Source: Desulfovibrio sp.
Lineage (GTDB): Bacteria > Bacillota > Dethiobacteria > DTU022
Assembly: GCA_020060545.1 (NCBI GenBank)
Contig: JAGUZX010000027.1
Location: 1-58,913 of the forward strand
Reading direction: 5' to 3'
DNA length: 58,913 bases
Shown: piece by piece, positions 9,070-16,934 of the stretch
How positions within the stretch are numbered: the first letter of the stretch is position 1
How the letters are laid out: each line of letters starts with the position of its first letter
The notes under the pieces: model-generated
The model's database searches: none
What the model was told of the DNA's origin: nothing
The model's input: the letters and a program-made list of their open reading frames with translations, nothing else
Made by a program: the position numbers and the translations under genes

Positions 9070-9101
9070 GGGCCTGTCCTTAAGACAGGCCCTCTTTCTT
9101 T
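9070..9101 (+). terminator. rho-independent terminator after the coat gene pair
   Basis: A perfect 9-bp stem (GGGCCTGTC 9070-9078 with GACAGGCCC 9084-9092) with a CTTAA loop is followed by TCTTTCTTT. Confidence 0.85.
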
Positions 9102-9153
9102 GATCAACCGGTATTTTCGATCCTGAGGCCTGCCGGGCCGGATACGGTTGGCG

Positions 9154-9182
9154 TGTCAACTCGCCCTGCGATATGGTATAAT
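9154..9182 (+). promoter_or_regulatory. candidate sigma-A promoter for the NusG-II gene
   Basis: A perfect -10 TATAAT (9177-9182) with a weak -35 TGTCAA (9154-9159) 17 bp upstream. Transcription would begin near 9189, leaving only about 14 nt of leader before ATG 9203. Confidence 0.5.
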
Positions 9183-9202
9183 GATATACCGGGGTGAAGC
9201 GA

Positions 9203-9616
9203 ATGCCCAAAATTCGACTGAAGGCAGCAGACTATATGATCATTGCGCTCCTGCTCCTGGCCGGAGCGGCCGGGTTATGGCATAACCTGCAGCAGGGCCG
9301 CGGCATGCAGCAGAAATATGCGGTGATCTATGTAAATAACCGGCCGGTGAAAGAACTGTCCCTGTCCGGCGGCGACCGGTACCGGTATTCCTTTTTTTTC
9401 GGCGCGGAGGACAGGCACCAGGCCACCCTGGAGGTCGACGGCGGGCGCGTGCGCATGCTGCCTTTACCGGAAGAGCTTTGCCCCAAAGGGATCTGTGCTC
9501 ATACCGGATGGATTGCCCACGGTTATGAGAGTATTGTCTGCCTGCCCAACCGGATCATGGTCGTATTCTCCGGCGTTTCACGGCACGATGGCGACATCGA
9601 CGGCATCACCTACTAG
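9203..9616 (+). CDS. NusG domain II-containing membrane-anchored protein
   Basis: About 137 residues from ATG 9203, which has GGGGTG 6 nt upstream. An in-frame GTG at 9194 would add three residues. One N-terminal hydrophobic segment (YMIIALLLLAGAAGLW) is followed by an extracytoplasmic domain with the NusG-II signature CPKGICAHTGWI and IVCLPNRIMV. This domain family occurs as small secreted or membrane-anchored proteins in Firmicutes, often near redox or thiamine-lipoprotein (ApbE) and Rnf genes. No such neighbour is seen here. The function is unknown. The three cysteines suggest a redox or structural role, which is inference. Confidence 0.8.
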   Translation: MPKIRLKAADYMIIALLLLAGAAGLWHNLQQGRGMQQKYAVIYVNNRPVKELSLSGGDRYRYSFFFGAEDRHQATLEVDGGRVRMLPLPEELCPKGICAHTGWIAHGYESIVCLPNRIMVVFSGVSRHDGDIDGITY

Positions 9617-9661
9617 CTGCTTTAGCTGCTTTAGTCTTGGTAGTGTAAAGTTTTTGCGTTG

Positions 9662-9690
9662 TTGACAAAGAAAATAAACCTCTATATAAT
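9662..9690 (+). promoter_or_regulatory. perfect-consensus sigma-A promoter
   Basis: TTGACA at 9662-9667 and TATAAT at 9685-9690 are separated by exactly 17 bp, all consensus. The start of transcription should be near 9697. It drives yceD-rpmF and probably the downstream lipid genes. Such a strong promoter suits ribosomal-protein and fatty-acid synthesis genes. Confidence 0.92.
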
Positions 9691-9719
9691 TGTTTTAGTT
9701 TTTTGGAGGGGTGCTGGAA

Positions 9720-10250
9720 ATGCGCATCTACCTTCCTGAAATAAAGCAGCATAAAGGTGAACCGGTCAATTTCCAGTTTGCAGGCAAAATACCGGAACAT
9801 TTCAGCGTAAGCCAGTGCGGCGAAGGCCATCTCAGCCTGGAGGTGGCTGCGCGCAGCAGCGGGGACAAGGTTATCGTCAGCGGGGCCCTCGAGGCGACGA
9901 TGGACTCTGAATGCAGCCGCTGCTTGCAGCCCTTCAAGCAAAGTTTTAAATCCGACTTTCAAGAGGCCTTCACCCTTGTGCCCGGCCTGTCCGCAAGCGA
10001 TGATCCGGAATTGCTGGCGGCGGAAGCGGCCAACCAACTCACCGTGGCCGGCGATTACCTTTACCTGGACGAATACCTCCGCCAGGTTTTTATCCTGGCC
10101 CAGGTCTATAACCCGCTCTGCAAACCGGACTGCAAAGGCATCTGCGCCGGCTGCGGCGCCGAATTGAATATCTCCGCCTGCCGGTGCAAAACGGAACCGG
10201 AGCCGGATGCGCGGCTGGCGAAATTGAAAGAGTTGGAGCATGGCAGATAG
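9720..10250 (+). CDS. yceD: DUF177/YceD-family protein
   Basis: A 176-residue protein of the YceD (DUF177) family, nearly always encoded just before rpmF and linked in plants and bacteria to 23S rRNA accumulation. ATG 9720 is chosen because GGAGGG (9705-9710) lies 9 nt upstream. The in-frame GTG at 9711 abuts the ribosome site. Features include CSRCLQPF and a C-terminal cysteine cluster, CKPDCKGICAGCG followed by ACRC, which could bind a metal. Context (promoter, rpmF 20 bp downstream) fits a role in ribosome assembly. Confidence 0.9.
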   Translation: MRIYLPEIKQHKGEPVNFQFAGKIPEHFSVSQCGEGHLSLEVAARSSGDKVIVSGALEATMDSECSRCLQPFKQSFKSDFQEAFTLVPGLSASDDPELLAAEAANQLTVAGDYLYLDEYLRQVFILAQVYNPLCKPDCKGICAGCGAELNISACRCKTEPEPDARLAKLKELEHGR

Positions 10251-10270
10251 TTTAAGAAGGAGGCCTCAAA

Positions 10271-10447
10271 ATGGCGGTACCGAAGAAGAGGACGTCCAGC
10301 GCCAGAAGGGATAAAAGGCGGACCCATTGGAAACTCGAAGCGGCCAACCTGGCGCCCTGCCCGCAATGCCATGAGCTTAAACCGCCCCACCGGGTTTGTT
10401 TGAGCTGCGGTTATTATAAAAACCGGGAAGCTGTTAAAGTAGAGTAA
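10271..10447 (+). CDS. rpmF: 50S ribosomal protein L32, zinc-finger form
   Basis: A 58-residue protein. It begins MAVPKKRTSSARRDKRR, then THWKLEA, with a CPQC...CLSC pair that forms the zinc site of the C+ form of L32. AAGGAGG lies 8-9 nt before ATG 10271. It follows yceD as usual and is followed by a hairpin that may separate it from plsX. Confidence 0.96.
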   Translation: MAVPKKRTSSARRDKRRTHWKLEAANLAPCPQCHELKPPHRVCLSCGYYKNREAVKVE

Positions 10448-10465
10448 CAGTGCGGCTTTTCTGCG

Positions 10466-10497
10466 CGCCCCTTTTTTGGATAAAAAGGGGCGTATTG
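10466..10497 (+). terminator. hairpin after rpmF
   Basis: A perfect 11-bp stem (CGCCCCTTTTT 10466-10476 with AAAAAGGGGCG 10482-10492) and a 5-nt loop, then TATTGTCT. The T-tail is weak, so it may only attenuate transcription into plsX. Confidence 0.6.
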
Positions 10498-10505
10498 TCT
10501 ATAAT
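10476..10505 (+). promoter_or_regulatory. candidate internal promoter for plsX
   Basis: TTGGAT (10476-10481) and TATAAT (10500-10505) with an 18-bp spacer overlap the rpmF hairpin. This would let the fatty-acid genes be transcribed separately from rpmF. No FapR-type operator palindrome is obvious to me around it. Confidence 0.45.
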
Positions 10506-10537
10506 TATGATTGTAACGAAAGGGATGACCTTAACCG

Positions 10538-11566
10538 TTGCAGATTGCCATTGATGCCATGGGCGGCGATTACGCCCCCGGTGAGATCGTGCGCGGCGCC
10601 GTGGCCGCGCTTCAGGCCAAAGAGGATTTGCACTTATTCCTGGTCGGGCAGGAGCCGCGGGTTTTGGAGGCGCTGCAAGGGCTTTCTTATCCGCCGGAAC
10701 GGCTGACCGTTGTCCATGCGGCGGAGATAATCCACGGCGGTGACGATCCGGGCCTGGCCATCCGCGGCAAGAAAAAGGCTTCCATGGTCATGGCCTTGCA
10801 GATGGTCCGCGAAGGGCAGGCCGATGCGGTTTTAAGCGCCGGCAACACCGGGGCGCTGATGGCCGGGGGGCTCATCTTTTTGGGCCGGTTAAGCGGGGTC
10901 AGCCGCCCGGCCCTGCTGGCGGTGATGCCCAGTTTTTCCGGTCAAGCGGTGGTAATCCTCGATGTGGGGGCGAACATGGATGCGCGGCCCGAACAGATGG
11001 TCCAGTATGCCTACATGGGCCGTATTTATGCCCAACAGCTGCTGGGGCTCCCCGAACCGCGGGTGGGGCTGCTAAACGTGGGAACGGAACAGCGCAAAGG
11101 GAACGCCCAGGTGAAAAAGGCCTTTCTCCTTTTCCAGGAATATGTCCCCGGATTTTGCGGCAATATCGAGGGAACGGACCTTTTTTTCGACACCGCGGAC
11201 GTGGTGGTATGCGACGGCTTTGTCGGTAATATATTGTTAAAAATATCGGAAGGGCTTTCCCGCGGCATCCTGGGCTATTTAAAAGCGGGGTTCAGGCGAT
11301 CGGCGCGATACCGCGCGGGGGCCGTGCTCCTCCTGCCGCTTTTACGGGGGCTGCGGGACAAGATCGACGATACCGAATACGGCGGCGCCCCGCTGGTCGG
11401 GGTCAAAGGCATCTGCATAAAATGCCACGGGTCTTCCAGGGCCAGAACGATTGAGCAGGCGATCTTACGGCAGGTTTACCCTTTTGTGCAAAACAACGTC
11501 ATCGACCTCTTCCGGAAAGCTCTTCTGGATACCGCAGGCCTGGCGCAAGGAGAGGATCACGATTAG
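10538..11566 (+). CDS. plsX: phosphate acyltransferase PlsX
   Basis: A 342-residue PlsX, which makes acyl-phosphate from acyl-ACP for phospholipid synthesis at the membrane. TTG 10538 is the start, giving the conserved opening MQIAIDAMGGDYAP. An AAAGGGA-like site lies about 12 nt upstream. Other family features are GNTGALMAGG, LDVGAN, LLNVGTE and GFVGNILLK. The gene opens the plsX-fabH-fabD-fabG-acpP-fabF run. The fapR gene that often precedes plsX in Firmicutes is absent here. Confidence 0.95.
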   Translation: MQIAIDAMGGDYAPGEIVRGAVAALQAKEDLHLFLVGQEPRVLEALQGLSYPPERLTVVHAAEIIHGGDDPGLAIRGKKKASMVMALQMVREGQADAVLSAGNTGALMAGGLIFLGRLSGVSRPALLAVMPSFSGQAVVILDVGANMDARPEQMVQYAYMGRIYAQQLLGLPEPRVGLLNVGTEQRKGNAQVKKAFLLFQEYVPGFCGNIEGTDLFFDTADVVVCDGFVGNILLKISEGLSRGILGYLKAGFRRSARYRAGAVLLLPLLRGLRDKIDDTEYGGAPLVGVKGICIKCHGSSRARTIEQAILRQVYPFVQNNVIDLFRKALLDTAGLAQGEDHD

Positions 11567-12551
11567 CAGCAAAATTTATGTGGCCGTTACCGGAACCGGG
11601 GCCGCCCTGCCCGGGCAGCGGGTGACAAACGGGGACCTGGAAAAAATAGTCGATACCAGCGACGCCTGGATTTTCAGCCGCACCGGCATCCGGGAGAGAA
11701 GGAAACTGGAAGAGGGCCTGTCCAATGTTGACCTCTCGGCCGGGGCGGCGCGGATGGCCCTGCAAAACGCCCGCCTGGAGCCGCAAGAGCTGGATCTCAT
11801 TCTTGTCGCCACCGTTACCCCCGACTACATGACCCCCTCCACCGCCTGCCTCATTCAAGCCCGGCTGGAGGCCTTCCGGGCCGCGGCGATGGACCTTTCC
11901 GCGGGATGCACCGGCTTTATTTACGCCCTCAGCGTGGCCAAACAGTTCATCCAGACCGGCGCTTACCGCAATGTCCTGGTGGTAGGGGTGGATATCCTAA
12001 GCCGGGTTACAAACTGGGAGGATCGCTCCACCTGCGTCCTTTTCGGAGACGGGGCCGGGGCGGTGGTGCTCCAGCCGGTGGAAGAGGACCGGGGGATTAT
12101 CTCTTTTCAATTGGGCTCCGACGGCAGGGGAGTCGACCTGCTGCTGATCCCCGCGGGAGGCAGCGCCCGTCCCGCCAGCATCGAAACTGTCACGAACAGG
12201 CTTCATGCGATCCAAATGAACGGCAATGAAATATTCAAGTTCGCCGTCCGGGTTGTGGAAGAGACCCTGGACGATCTGCTGGAGAAGGCCGGGTTGGAGC
12301 CGGGCGACCTGGACTTTCTTTTCCTGCACCAGGCGAATCTGCGGATTATCGATTCCGCCCGGAAAAGGTTGAAGCTGCCTCCGGAGCGGGTTCCGGTGAA
12401 CATCGACCGTTACGGCAACATGTCTTCGGCGACCATACCGGTTTCCCTGCACGAGGAAGCGGCAGCCGGCCGGCTTAAAAAAGGCGCCCTGATCGCCATG
12501 GTCGCTTTTGGCGCCGGGCTCACCTGGGGCGGCGTTTTGATGAAATGGTAA
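11562..12551 (+). CDS. fabH: beta-ketoacyl-ACP synthase III
   Basis: FabH condenses acetyl- or branched acyl-CoA with malonyl-ACP to start fatty-acid synthesis. The catalytic triad is visible: Cys in DLSAGCTGF (about residue 116), His in FLHQAN and Asn in YGNMSSAT. The start is unusual. The only codon well placed after AAGGAGAGGA (11548-11557) is ATT at 11562, which overlaps the plsX stop. The first ordinary in-frame start is GTG 11580, which has no ribosome site at normal distance but gives a slightly short, acceptable N-terminus. An upstream GTG at 11451 would add 37 residues lying within plsX and is unlikely. Confidence 0.9.
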   Translation: MSSKIYVAVTGTGAALPGQRVTNGDLEKIVDTSDAWIFSRTGIRERRKLEEGLSNVDLSAGAARMALQNARLEPQELDLILVATVTPDYMTPSTACLIQARLEAFRAAAMDLSAGCTGFIYALSVAKQFIQTGAYRNVLVVGVDILSRVTNWEDRSTCVLFGDGAGAVVLQPVEEDRGIISFQLGSDGRGVDLLLIPAGGSARPASIETVTNRLHAIQMNGNEIFKFAVRVVEETLDDLLEKAGLEPGDLDFLFLHQANLRIIDSARKRLKLPPERVPVNIDRYGNMSSATIPVSLHEEAAAGRLKKGALIAMVAFGAGLTWGGVLMKW

Positions 12552-12569
12552 CCGAAGGGGGTAGACTGC

Positions 12570-13514
12570 TTGAGTAAAATCGCCTTCATCTTTCCCGGCC
12601 AGGGCGCGCAGTACGTAGGTATGGGCAAGGATATCTACCAGCGGCACCCTGCGGCGGCGGATTTGCTGGACCAGGCGGCGGAGGTGCTCGGGGACGGCCT
12701 GCTCCGGATCATGTTTTCCGGGCCCGCAGAAGAGCTGCAGAAAACGGAATATACCCAACCGGCGATCCTTGCCGCCAGCCTGGCCGCGTTCCGGGTTCTC
12801 GAGCAGGCGGGCTTGCGGGCCGGAGCGGTGGCGGGATTAAGCCTTGGCGAATACAGCGCCCTCGTTGCGGCCGGGTCTCTTGCGTTTACGGACGCCCTCC
12901 CCCTGGTGCAAAAAAGGGGCCGCTTGATGCAGGAAGCGGTGCCCCTGGGGCAGGGTTCGATGGCGGCAATCATGGGTCTGGGGCGCGAAGAGATCGAGCG
13001 GATCTGCCGCGAGGCTTCAAGCAGAGGGGTGGTTTCGCCGTCCAACTATAACTGTCCCGGGCAGATAGTTGTTTCGGGGCGGGCTGAAGCGGTGGAGCGG
13101 GCCGCCGCCCTGGCCAGGGCGGCGGGAGCCAAAAAAGTGGTGCAGTTGAAGGTAAGCGCCCCTTTTCATTGCGCCCTGATGGCGCCGGTGGAGGCCATGC
13201 TGGAACGGGAGCTGGCGCAGCTCGACCTGCATCCCCCCTCCATACCCGTTGTCCTTAATGTTACGGCCGCCGTGCAAACCGACCCGTCAGAGATTAAGGC
13301 CTCCCTGGTAAAACAGGTCAGCAGCCCAATCCTCTGGGAGCAATCCATGCGCACCCTCCTGGACAAAGGGTTCGATACCTTTATCGAGCCGGGGCCGGGA
13401 AAGGTCCTGACCAGGTTTATCAAACAGATCGACGCCACGGTTTATGCCGCCGGTGTTGAGGACTGCGACACGCTGGAGGCGGTGCTCGGGGAACTGAAAG
13501 GGGCGCGCACATGA
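12570..13514 (+). CDS. fabD: malonyl-CoA:ACP transacylase
   Basis: A 314-residue FabD, which loads malonyl groups onto ACP. The start is TTG 12570, with a GAAGGGGG site about 8 nt upstream. Conserved features are FPGQGAQYVGMG at the N-terminus, the nucleophile motif AGLSLGEYSAL (GxSxG) and the His in SAPFHCALM. It is 18 bp after fabH and overlaps fabG by 4 nt (ATGA), which suggests translational coupling. Confidence 0.95.
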   Translation: MSKIAFIFPGQGAQYVGMGKDIYQRHPAAADLLDQAAEVLGDGLLRIMFSGPAEELQKTEYTQPAILAASLAAFRVLEQAGLRAGAVAGLSLGEYSALVAAGSLAFTDALPLVQKRGRLMQEAVPLGQGSMAAIMGLGREEIERICREASSRGVVSPSNYNCPGQIVVSGRAEAVERAAALARAAGAKKVVQLKVSAPFHCALMAPVEAMLERELAQLDLHPPSIPVVLNVTAAVQTDPSEIKASLVKQVSSPILWEQSMRTLLDKGFDTFIEPGPGKVLTRFIKQIDATVYAAGVEDCDTLEAVLGELKGART

Positions 13515-14260
13515 AACTGGCGCTGGACGGCAAAGTGGCGGTGGTGACCGGGGGTTCGAGAGGGATCGGGCGGGCGGCTGTACTGGCACTGGCCCGGGCG
13601 GGGGCGGCGGTGGTGATCAATTATGCCCGCACCGCTTCGGCGGCACGCGAGGTCCTGGCCGAAGTGGAGCAAAACGGCGGGCGGGGCATCACCGTGCAGG
13701 CGGATGTAACCAGCTACGAGTCTTGTGAAAACCTGATCCAGCTTGCTCTTGATCATTTTAAAAGAGTTGATATACTAATTAATAACGCCGGCATAACCAG
13801 GGATAACCTGCTGGTCAGGATGAAACCGGATGAATGGCATGACGTGATCGGCACCAACCTGACCGGAATTTACAATTGTACCCGGGCGGTGATGCGCCCG
13901 CTGCTCAAGCAGAAAAGCGGCGGGCGGATTATTAATATCGCCTCCGTGGCCGGTATCTACGGCAACAGCGGGCAGGCCAATTATGCAGCGGCAAAGGGCG
14001 GGGTGATTGCCTTTACCCGCTCGCTGGCCAGAGAGCTGGGCTCCCGGAACATCACGGTCAATGCGGTAGCACCGGGCTTGGTCGATACAGAGATGACCGC
14101 GGCGCTGCCTGGCACGGTCAGGGAACAGATTTTACCACGGATCGCCTTGGGTCGTTTTGGGAAACCGGAAGATGTAGCCGAAGTAATCCTGTTCCTGGCG
14201 GCGGCGGGCGGTTATATTACCGGCCAGGTCATCGCCGTGGACGGCGGTATGGCCATGTAG
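13511..14260 (+). CDS. fabG: 3-oxoacyl-ACP reductase
   Basis: A 249-residue classical short-chain dehydrogenase, reducing beta-ketoacyl-ACP with NADPH. Features are GGSRGIG (NADPH-binding loop), NNAGITRDNLL (characteristic of FabG), catalytic Ser in INIASVAG and YAAAKGG (Tyr-x-x-x-Lys). It starts at ATG 13511 within the fabD stop region. Position between fabD and acpP confirms the assignment over other SDRs. Confidence 0.96.
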   Translation: MKLALDGKVAVVTGGSRGIGRAAVLALARAGAAVVINYARTASAAREVLAEVEQNGGRGITVQADVTSYESCENLIQLALDHFKRVDILINNAGITRDNLLVRMKPDEWHDVIGTNLTGIYNCTRAVMRPLLKQKSGGRIINIASVAGIYGNSGQANYAAAKGGVIAFTRSLARELGSRNITVNAVAPGLVDTEMTAALPGTVREQILPRIALGRFGKPEDVAEVILFLAAAGGYITGQVIAVDGGMAM

Positions 14261-14299
14261 TTTTTTACTACCGGGCTTCCCGGAAAAGGAGGTGATCAA

Positions 14300-14527
14300 G
14301 TGAGCGTTCTGGATAAGGTAAAAAAGATTGTTGCCGAGCAGCTTGAGGTTGGTATTGACAGCCTGACCCTGGAAACTACCTTTGAGGAGATCGATGCCGA
14401 TTCGCTGGATATCGTGGAGCTGGTGATGGCCCTGGAGGAGGAATTCGACCTGGAGATTTCTGACCAGGAGATTGAGAACATAAAAACAGTCGGCGACGTA
14501 GTCAAGTATATCGAGTCGAAGGTTTAA
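14300..14527 (+). CDS. acpP: acyl carrier protein
   Basis: A 75-residue acidic ACP. Ser35 in the DADSLD motif is the site of 4'-phosphopantetheine attachment. The start is GTG 14300. It is preceded by AAAAGGAGGTGATCA (14285-14299 region), an almost full-length complement of the 16S rRNA 3' end, which predicts very efficient translation, as expected for an abundant carrier protein. Confidence 0.97.
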   Translation: MSVLDKVKKIVAEQLEVGIDSLTLETTFEEIDADSLDIVELVMALEEEFDLEISDQEIENIKTVGDVVKYIESKV

Positions 14528-14545
14528 CAGGCATGAGGTGAAATT

Positions 14546-15787
14546 GTGCAAAGAGTAGTGGTAACCGGAATCGGTATGATTACCCCCCTGGGCTCGGATA
14601 AAGAGGAGTTTTGGCGAAACCTGGCCGGCGGTAAAAGCGGCGTTTCGAGGGTTACCGGCATCGACTTGACCCAGTACCCCTGCCGGATTGCCGGTGAGAT
14701 CGCTGATTTCGACCCGACCCGCTACCTGGAGAAGCGGGAGGCAAAAAAACTGGACCGGTTTACCCTGTTCGGCGCGGCTGCCGCTTTGGCAGCCTGGGAT
14801 GATGCCGGCCTGGGCAATCACAGCACCTTGGATCGCGACGAGGTAGGGGTGCTGGTCGGTTCGGGGATCGGCGGGATTAGAACGGTGGAAGAACAGCTCC
14901 AGGTGCTCTGGGAAAAAGGACCCCGCCGGGTCAGCCCGTATTTTGTGCCTGCCCTGATTGCGAATATGGCTTCCGGTTATATCTCCATGCTGCTCGGGCT
15001 CAGGGGTCCCAACACTACTGTTGTCACAGCCTGCGCAACGTCTACCCATGCCATCGGGGATGCTTACCACATCATCCGGCGCGGCGATGCCGCGGTTATG
15101 GTGGCGGGAGGAGCCGAAGCGGCGATCAGCCACCTCGCTTTTGCCGGATTTTGCGCGGCCCGGGCCCTCTCCACCCGCAACGAAGAGCCGGAAAAAGCTT
15201 CCCGGCCCTTCGACGGGAAGCGGGACGGATTTGTCATGGGCGAAGGCGCCGGAGTGCTGATCCTGGAATCCCTGGAGCACGCTCTGGAGCGGAAGGCCCA
15301 TATTTACGGGGAGATTATCGGTTACGGTATGTCGGGTGACGCCCATCACTTTACCGCACCGGATCCCGACGGCAGGGGAGCTTATTTAAGCATGAGCAGG
15401 GCCTTGAAGAGCGCCGGCATTGAACCGGAAGCGGTTGATTATATCAATGCCCACGGCACCTCCACCGAGTATAACGACAAGATCGAAACCATGGCCATCA
15501 AAAAAGTCTTTAACAGCCATGCCTATCGCATTCCTGTCAGTTCGACCAAGTCGATGATCGGGCATCTGCTGGGCGCCGCGGGCGCCGTGGAACTGATCGC
15601 CGCCCTGCTGTGCATCCAAAACCAGGCCATCCACCCGACGATCAACTACGAATACCCCGATCCGGAATGTGATTTGGATTACGTTCCCAACCAAACCCGA
15701 AAACACGAAATCGAGATAGCCCTCTCCAACTCTTTTGGGTTTGGAGGAACAAACGCCACGCTGGTGGTAAAGCGCTACATACCTTGA
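14546..15787 (+). CDS. fabF: beta-ketoacyl-ACP synthase II
   Basis: A 413-residue elongating condensing enzyme. The GTG 14546 start follows GAGGTG. The nucleophile Cys163 lies in [11 protein letters not shown]. The two active-site histidines are in [11 protein letters not shown] and [19 protein letters not shown] is at the C-terminus. It sits 18 bp after acpP and 21 bp before rnc, the usual Gram-positive order. Confidence 0.97.
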   Translation: MQRVVVTGIGMITPLGSDKEEFWRNLAGGKSGVSRVTGIDLTQYPCRIAGEIADFDPTRYLEKREAKKLDRFTLFGAAAALAAWDDAGLGNHSTLDRDEVGVLVGSGIGGIRTVEEQLQVLWEKGPRRVSPYFVPALIANMASGYISMLLGLRGPNTTVVTACATSTHAIGDAYHIIRRGDAAVMVAGGAEAAISHLAFAGFCAARALSTRNEEPEKASRPFDGKRDGFVMGEGAGVLILESLEHALERKAHIYGEIIGYGMSGDAHHFTAPDPDGRGAYLSMSRALKSAGIEPEAVDYINAHGTSTEYNDKIETMAIKKVFNSHAYRIPVSSTKSMIGHLLGAAGAVELIAALLCIQNQAIHPTINYEYPDPECDLDYVPNQTRKHEIEIALSNSFGFGGTNATLVVKRYIP

Positions 15788-15808
15788 AAACGGGAAAGAG
15801 GCGCTCAG

Positions 15809-16498
15809 ATGTGGACGGAGAGAATGCAGGAGCTCTTGCAGGCGCTTAAATGGGATGTTAAAAAGCCGCACTTATATGAACAGGCGCTGACCCATTCATC
15901 TTTTGCCCATGAGAAGAGGGACCGCCACAACCATAACGAGCGGTTGGAATTTTTAGGTGATGCCGTGCTTGAGTTGATCATCAGTGATTATCTCTTTTAT
16001 TCTTTTCCCCATTTTCCCGAAGGAAAACTGACCAGGCTCCGGGCCGACCTGGTTTGCGAAGCTTCACTGGCCAAGCTGGCCTATAGCCTTAACCTTGGCC
16101 ACTACTTGCGGCTTGGAAAAGGAGAAGCGGGGGGAGGCGGTTACAACCGCCCTTCCCTCCTGGCCGATGCGGTTGAGGCTCTCATTGGCGCTCTTTTTCT
16201 TGATCTGGGGCTGGAGCGGTGCCGCGAATATGTCTTGGAGCTGTACCGGCCGGTCCTGCAAGGACTCCGGGACGGCATGCTGCGGCACGATTATAAGACC
16301 CTGCTCCAGGAATTCGCGCAAGCCTCATATTCCATTACCCCTGAATACAGGATTGTCCGGGAAAGCGGCCCCGACCACGACAAAACTTTTGAAGCCGAAG
16401 TGCTTTTCGAAGCGAAACCGGTCGGCCGGGGTTTGGGCCGCAGTAAAAAGGAGGCGGAACAGGCGGCGGCCAGAGAGGCATGGACCGAAATTACTTGA
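15809..16498 (+). CDS. rnc: ribonuclease III
   Basis: A 229-residue double-strand-specific endoribonuclease that processes rRNA precursors. The signature NERLEFLGDAVLE is at about residues 45-57. The second acidic active-site region is ADAVEALIGALFLD. A double-stranded-RNA-binding domain occupies about 155-228 (TLLQEFAQ, then GRSKKEAEQAAA). ATG 15809 fits the family start. It ends the fatty-acid gene run and precedes spoVS and smc. Confidence 0.96.
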   Translation: MWTERMQELLQALKWDVKKPHLYEQALTHSSFAHEKRDRHNHNERLEFLGDAVLELIISDYLFYSFPHFPEGKLTRLRADLVCEASLAKLAYSLNLGHYLRLGKGEAGGGGYNRPSLLADAVEALIGALFLDLGLERCREYVLELYRPVLQGLRDGMLRHDYKTLLQEFAQASYSITPEYRIVRESGPDHDKTFEAEVLFEAKPVGRGLGRSKKEAEQAAAREAWTEIT

Positions 16499-16523
16499 AA
16501 AAAAATAATATACCGGCAACGGC

Positions 16524-16549
16524 AGGTATTTTCTGCCTTGATCAAGAAT
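16524..16549 (+). promoter_or_regulatory. candidate sigma-H promoter before spoVS
   Basis: AGGTATT (16524-16530), then 12 nt and CAAGAAT (16543-16549). This is close to the sigma-H pattern RnAGGAWWT-N11/12-RnnGAAT, differing at one -35 base and the R. spoVS is sigma-H-controlled in Bacillus subtilis, which supports the guess. A short hairpin (GGCAG/CTGCC) overlaps it. Confidence 0.4.
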
Positions 16550-16606
16550 AAGGGACAATGTCTAGGCCGGCAGCTGCTTTAAAAAAGGAGGACCTGCCCT
16601 AAAAAG

Positions 16607-16867
16607 ATGGAAATGTTGAAAGTATCAGCATATTCTAAGCCGAAGGCTGTCGCCGGGGCCCTGGCAGCAGTAATCAGGAGCGACGGGATGGCTGAATTAC
16701 AGGTAGTGGGAGCAGGGGCGGTTAACCAGGCGATCAAAGCGATCGCGATTGCACGCGGGTATCTGGCGCCAAATGGGATTAATCTTGTGGCTATTCCCAG
16801 TTTTGTCGAAATTGAAATTGATGGGGAAGAAAGAACGGCCATAAAATTCGTTGTTGAGCCCAGGTAA
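16607..16867 (+). CDS. spoVS: stage V sporulation protein S
   Basis: An 86-residue SpoVS-family protein, matching the family closely in length and motifs: MEMLKVSAYSKPKAVAGALA, then GAVNQAIKAIAIARG and PSFVEIEIDGEERTAIKF. It is a small nucleic-acid-binding-type fold needed for coat assembly and late sporulation in B. subtilis. AAGGAGG lies about 15 nt upstream, longer than usual, but no other start matches the family. It has its own terminator (16891-16919). Confidence 0.95.
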   Translation: MEMLKVSAYSKPKAVAGALAAVIRSDGMAELQVVGAGAVNQAIKAIAIARGYLAPNGINLVAIPSFVEIEIDGEERTAIKFVVEPR

Positions 16868-16890
16868 AGTGCTGCCGGCAAAGATTTATT

Positions 16891-16919
16891 AACCTGCTCA
16901 AATCGGCAGGTTTATTTTT
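16891..16919 (+). terminator. terminator between spoVS and smc
   Basis: AACCTGC (16891-16897) pairs with GCAGGTT (16906-16912), followed by TATTTTT. Confidence 0.7.
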
Positions 16920-16934
16920 GTGGTGGGAGCGGCT

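Noticed and set aside
11451-11561. Longer fabH start at GTG 11451
   Set aside because: The added 37 residues lie inside plsX and do not resemble any FabH N-terminus.
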